6,749 bases of DNA from Lachnospiraceae bacterium. Lineage in GTDB: Bacteria; Bacillota; Clostridia; Lachnospirales; Lachnospiraceae. Position 1 is the stretch's first letter, and each line of letters starts with the position of its first letter. The notes beneath the pieces were generated by a model. That model searched no databases and was not told the origin of the DNA. It saw only the letters and a program-made list of their open reading frames with translations. The stretch is taken from assembly GCA_003535955.1 (NCBI GenBank), contig DPZM01000264.1, positions 1-6,749 of the forward strand. The letters are read 5' to 3'. Below, one piece after another: positions 5,109-6,749 of this stretch. A program made the position numbers and the translations under genes.

Positions 5109-6749
5109 TCACTCTACAGTTACACTCTTGGCCAGGTTCCTCGGCTTGTCCACATCAAGGCCGCGGGCCACCGACATATAATAACCCATAAGCTGAAGGG
5201 GAACGACCGCAAGGGAAGCCTCGAATATCTCCTCCGTTTTGGGAATATATACGGTAAAGTCAGCCGTATCCTCGATCTCGTAATTGCCGGAGCTGGTTAT
5301 CCCGCACAGATAAGCCCCGCGGCTCTTAACCTCGACCATGTTGGAAACGGTCTTCTCATAAAGGTCGGACTGGGTCAGAACTCCGATTATAAGCGTCCCG
5401 TCCTCGACAAGGGATATGGTCCCGTGCTTAAGTTCGCCGGCTGCGTAAGCCCCCGAATGAACATAGCTTATCTCCTTCATCTTAAGCGATCCTTCAAGAC
5501 TTATCGCATAATCGATACCACGGCCGATGAAGAACACATCATGTACGTTCGAGAACTTGGCCGTGAACCACTGGAGGCGTTCCTTGTCCTCGAGTGACCT
5601 TTCTATCTTTGCAGGAAGGGTCTTAAGTTCGTTTAGGAGCTCGTCATACCGCTTCTTATCTATGTTGCCGCGTACATATGCAAGCTTTATCGCCAAAAGA
5701 TACATGGCTATAAGCTGTGCCGAGTAAGCCTTGGTGGTCGCGACCGCGATCTCCGGACCCGCCATTGTATACATGACATGATCGGCTTCCCTGGCGATGG
5801 TCGAGCCGACTACATTTACGATGCCCATGGTCTTTATCCCAAGCTTCTTGGCTTCGCGGATGGCAGCCAGCGTATCGGCCGTCTCACCCGACTGGCTTAT
5901 GGCGATGACCATGGAATCGGGCGCCAGGATGGGATTGCGGTAGCGGAACTCACTTGCAAGCTCCACCCTTACCGGGACCCTCGCGAGCTTCTCGATCACG
6001 TACTGGGCCACCATGCCCACATGGTAAGCCGATCCGCAGGCGGAAATGTGCACCTCACTAAGCTTCTTAAGGTCTTCATCCTTAAGGCCCACCCCCTCAA
6101 GATCGACTGAATTATCATCCTTAAGATAAGCGTTTATCGTATCCCTTACCGCTACCGGCTGCTCATGGATCTCCTTCATCATGAAGTGCTCAAAACCACC
6201 CTTTTCGGCAGCTTCGGCATCCCACTCAACGCGTGTTAAGTCCTTGCCTATCTCCTCACCGTCGATGTTGTAGAAATGGACCTCCTTATCCTTAAGGCAG
6301 GCCATTTCCATATTACCGATGTAGTAAACGTTCCTTGTATATTTAAGAATAGCGGGCACATCCGATGCAACGAAGCTTGCATTCTTGTCAACGCCGATGA
6401 TCATGGGGGAATCCTTGCGGGCAACCCATATCTCATTAGGATAATCCTTGAACATTACGGCAAGGGCATACGAACCCCGAACGCGCACCATGGTCTTTGC
6501 AAGCGCATCAACAGGGCCGAGCTTATACTTCTTGTAGTAGTAATCTATAAGCTTGACTATGGCCTCGGTATCGGTATCGGAATAAAAGGAATAATCCTTC
6601 TTAAGTAGCTTGTCCTTGATCTCGATATAGTTTTCTATTATACCGTTATGGACCCCCACAACCTCATAATCATCGCTGTGGTGGGGATGGGCATTGTTCT
6701 CCGAGGGCTCACCATGGGTCGCCCACCTTGTATGTCCTATGCCGCAGCT
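5109..6749 (-). CDS. glmS: Glutamine--fructose-6-phosphate aminotransferase (isomerizing), 5' end outside the window
   Basis: GlmS makes glucosamine-6-phosphate and glutamate from fructose-6-phosphate and glutamine, the first committed step to UDP-GlcNAc, in the cytoplasm. The visible 546 codons are open to the window edge. They start in the glutaminase domain with GIGHTRWATHGEPSENNAHP and VVGVHNGIIENY, so about 65 N-terminal residues, including the catalytic Cys of the class II amidotransferase, lie outside. Fragment numbering: the first SIS domain spans about 235-375, with SACGSAYH at 236-243 and SQSGET at 285-290. The second SIS domain runs from about 400, with KMKEISY at 423-429 and ELKHGT at 439-444; the family's catalytic Glu and His are in these two blocks. 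The C-terminus PRNLAKSVTVE (536-546) is the canonical ending, with the active-site Lys at 541. An internal GTG at 6659 is not the start, since conserved sequence continues upstream in frame. Full length would be near 610 residues, normal for the family. No terminator follows; the next promoter begins within 10 bases. A glmS ribozyme, if present, would lie beyond the window. Confidence 0.98.
   Translation of the reverse strand, partial: SCGIGHTRWATHGEPSENNAHPHHSDDYEVVGVHNGIIENYIEIKDKLLKKDYSFYSDTDTEAIVKLIDYYYKKYKLGPVDALAKTMVRVRGSYALAVMFKDYPNEIWVARKDSPMIIGVDKNASFVASDVPAILKYTRNVYYIGNMEMACLKDKEVHFYNIDGEEIGKDLTRVEWDAEAAEKGGFEHFMMKEIHEQPVAVRDTINAYLKDDNSVDLEGVGLKDEDLKKLSEVHISACGSAYHVGMVAQYVIEKLARVPVRVELASEFRYRNPILAPDSMVIAISQSGETADTLAAIREAKKLGIKTMGIVNVVGSTIAREADHVMYTMAGPEIAVATTKAYSAQLIAMYLLAIKLAYVRGNIDKKRYDELLNELKTLPAKIERSLEDKERLQWFTAKFSNVHDVFFIGRGIDYAISLEGSLKMKEISYVHSGAYAAGELKHGTISLVEDGTLIIGVLTQSDLYEKTVSNMVEVKSRGAYLCGITSSGNYEIEDTADFTVYIPKTEEIFEASLAVVPLQLMGYYMSVARGLDVDKPRNLAKSVTVE

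Noticed and set aside
5106..5597. Plus-strand reading frame of 163 codons, and other plus-strand frames at 662-1021, 1838-2191, 2857-3315, 5778-6110 and 6276-6608
   Set aside because: All lie antisense to strongly conserved minus-strand genes and their translations resemble no protein family. They are mirror frames produced by codon composition.
1615..6605. Excess of the palindrome CTTAAG (15 copies, e.g. 1615, 3274, 5481, 6081, 6120, 6600), which might suggest a recognition motif
   Set aside because: The copies I checked are in-frame Leu-Lys pairs written CTT-AAG, so a preference for the CTT and AAG codons explains them. All lie in coding sequence.
6657..6659. GTG as a start codon for glmS
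   Set aside because: Conserved GlmS sequence (GHTRWATHG, NNAHPH, YEVV) continues in frame upstream to the window edge, so this GTG is an internal Val codon.

Overview
The window is a single-strand block: every gene reads on the minus strand, so transcription runs from high to low coordinates. It looks chromosomal, from a low-to-mid GC Gram-positive bacterium of the Clostridia, most likely a Lachnospiraceae-type anaerobe. The basis is a lipobox-bearing solute-binding protein, AGGAGG-type ribosome binding sites, mid-GC coding DNA with very AT-rich intergenic DNA, and a Firmicutes-style gene set. The lineage call is inference from style and protein wording, not from a marker gene.

Layout in transcription order. 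(1) 6749-5109: glmS, glutamine--fructose-6-phosphate aminotransferase, lacking about its first 65 codons because the window ends. (2) 5108-5033: a short AT-rich spacer holding a good sigma-A promoter (TTGTTT, 17 bp, extended TGATAGAAT) and an overlapping inverted repeat. (3) 5032-3911: a BMP/PnrA-family nucleoside-binding lipoprotein. (4) 3910-3855: an intergenic stretch with a 9-bp GC-rich hairpin followed by a T-rich run, which looks like an intrinsic terminator or attenuator inside the operon. (5) 3854-2298: a two-domain ABC ATPase. (6) 2301-1207 and (7) 1210-242: two permeases. The ATPase and both permeases are joined by 4-base ATGA overlaps. (8) 241-1: a degenerate AT-rich tandem array of 13-15 bp units that extends into the last codons of the final permease and reaches the window edge.

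Genes 3, 5, 6 and 7 form one complete nucleoside importer of the type called BmpA-NupABC, RnsBACD or YufNOPQ/NupNOPQ in other Firmicutes. The lipoprotein captures a nucleoside outside the membrane, the two permeases form the channel, and the fused ATPase powers it. The internal hairpin is a plausible way to make more binding protein than membrane complex. GlmS makes glucosamine-6-phosphate for UDP-GlcNAc and the cell wall; its placement just upstream may be simple neighbourhood, since the importer seems to have its own promoter.

I see no phage, transposon, CRISPR, toxin or defence system, and no RNA gene. The less ordinary items are the tandem array and its junction with the permease stop codon, its 66-bp higher-order period, the intra-operon hairpin, and the unusually degraded ABC signature in the first ATPase domain.
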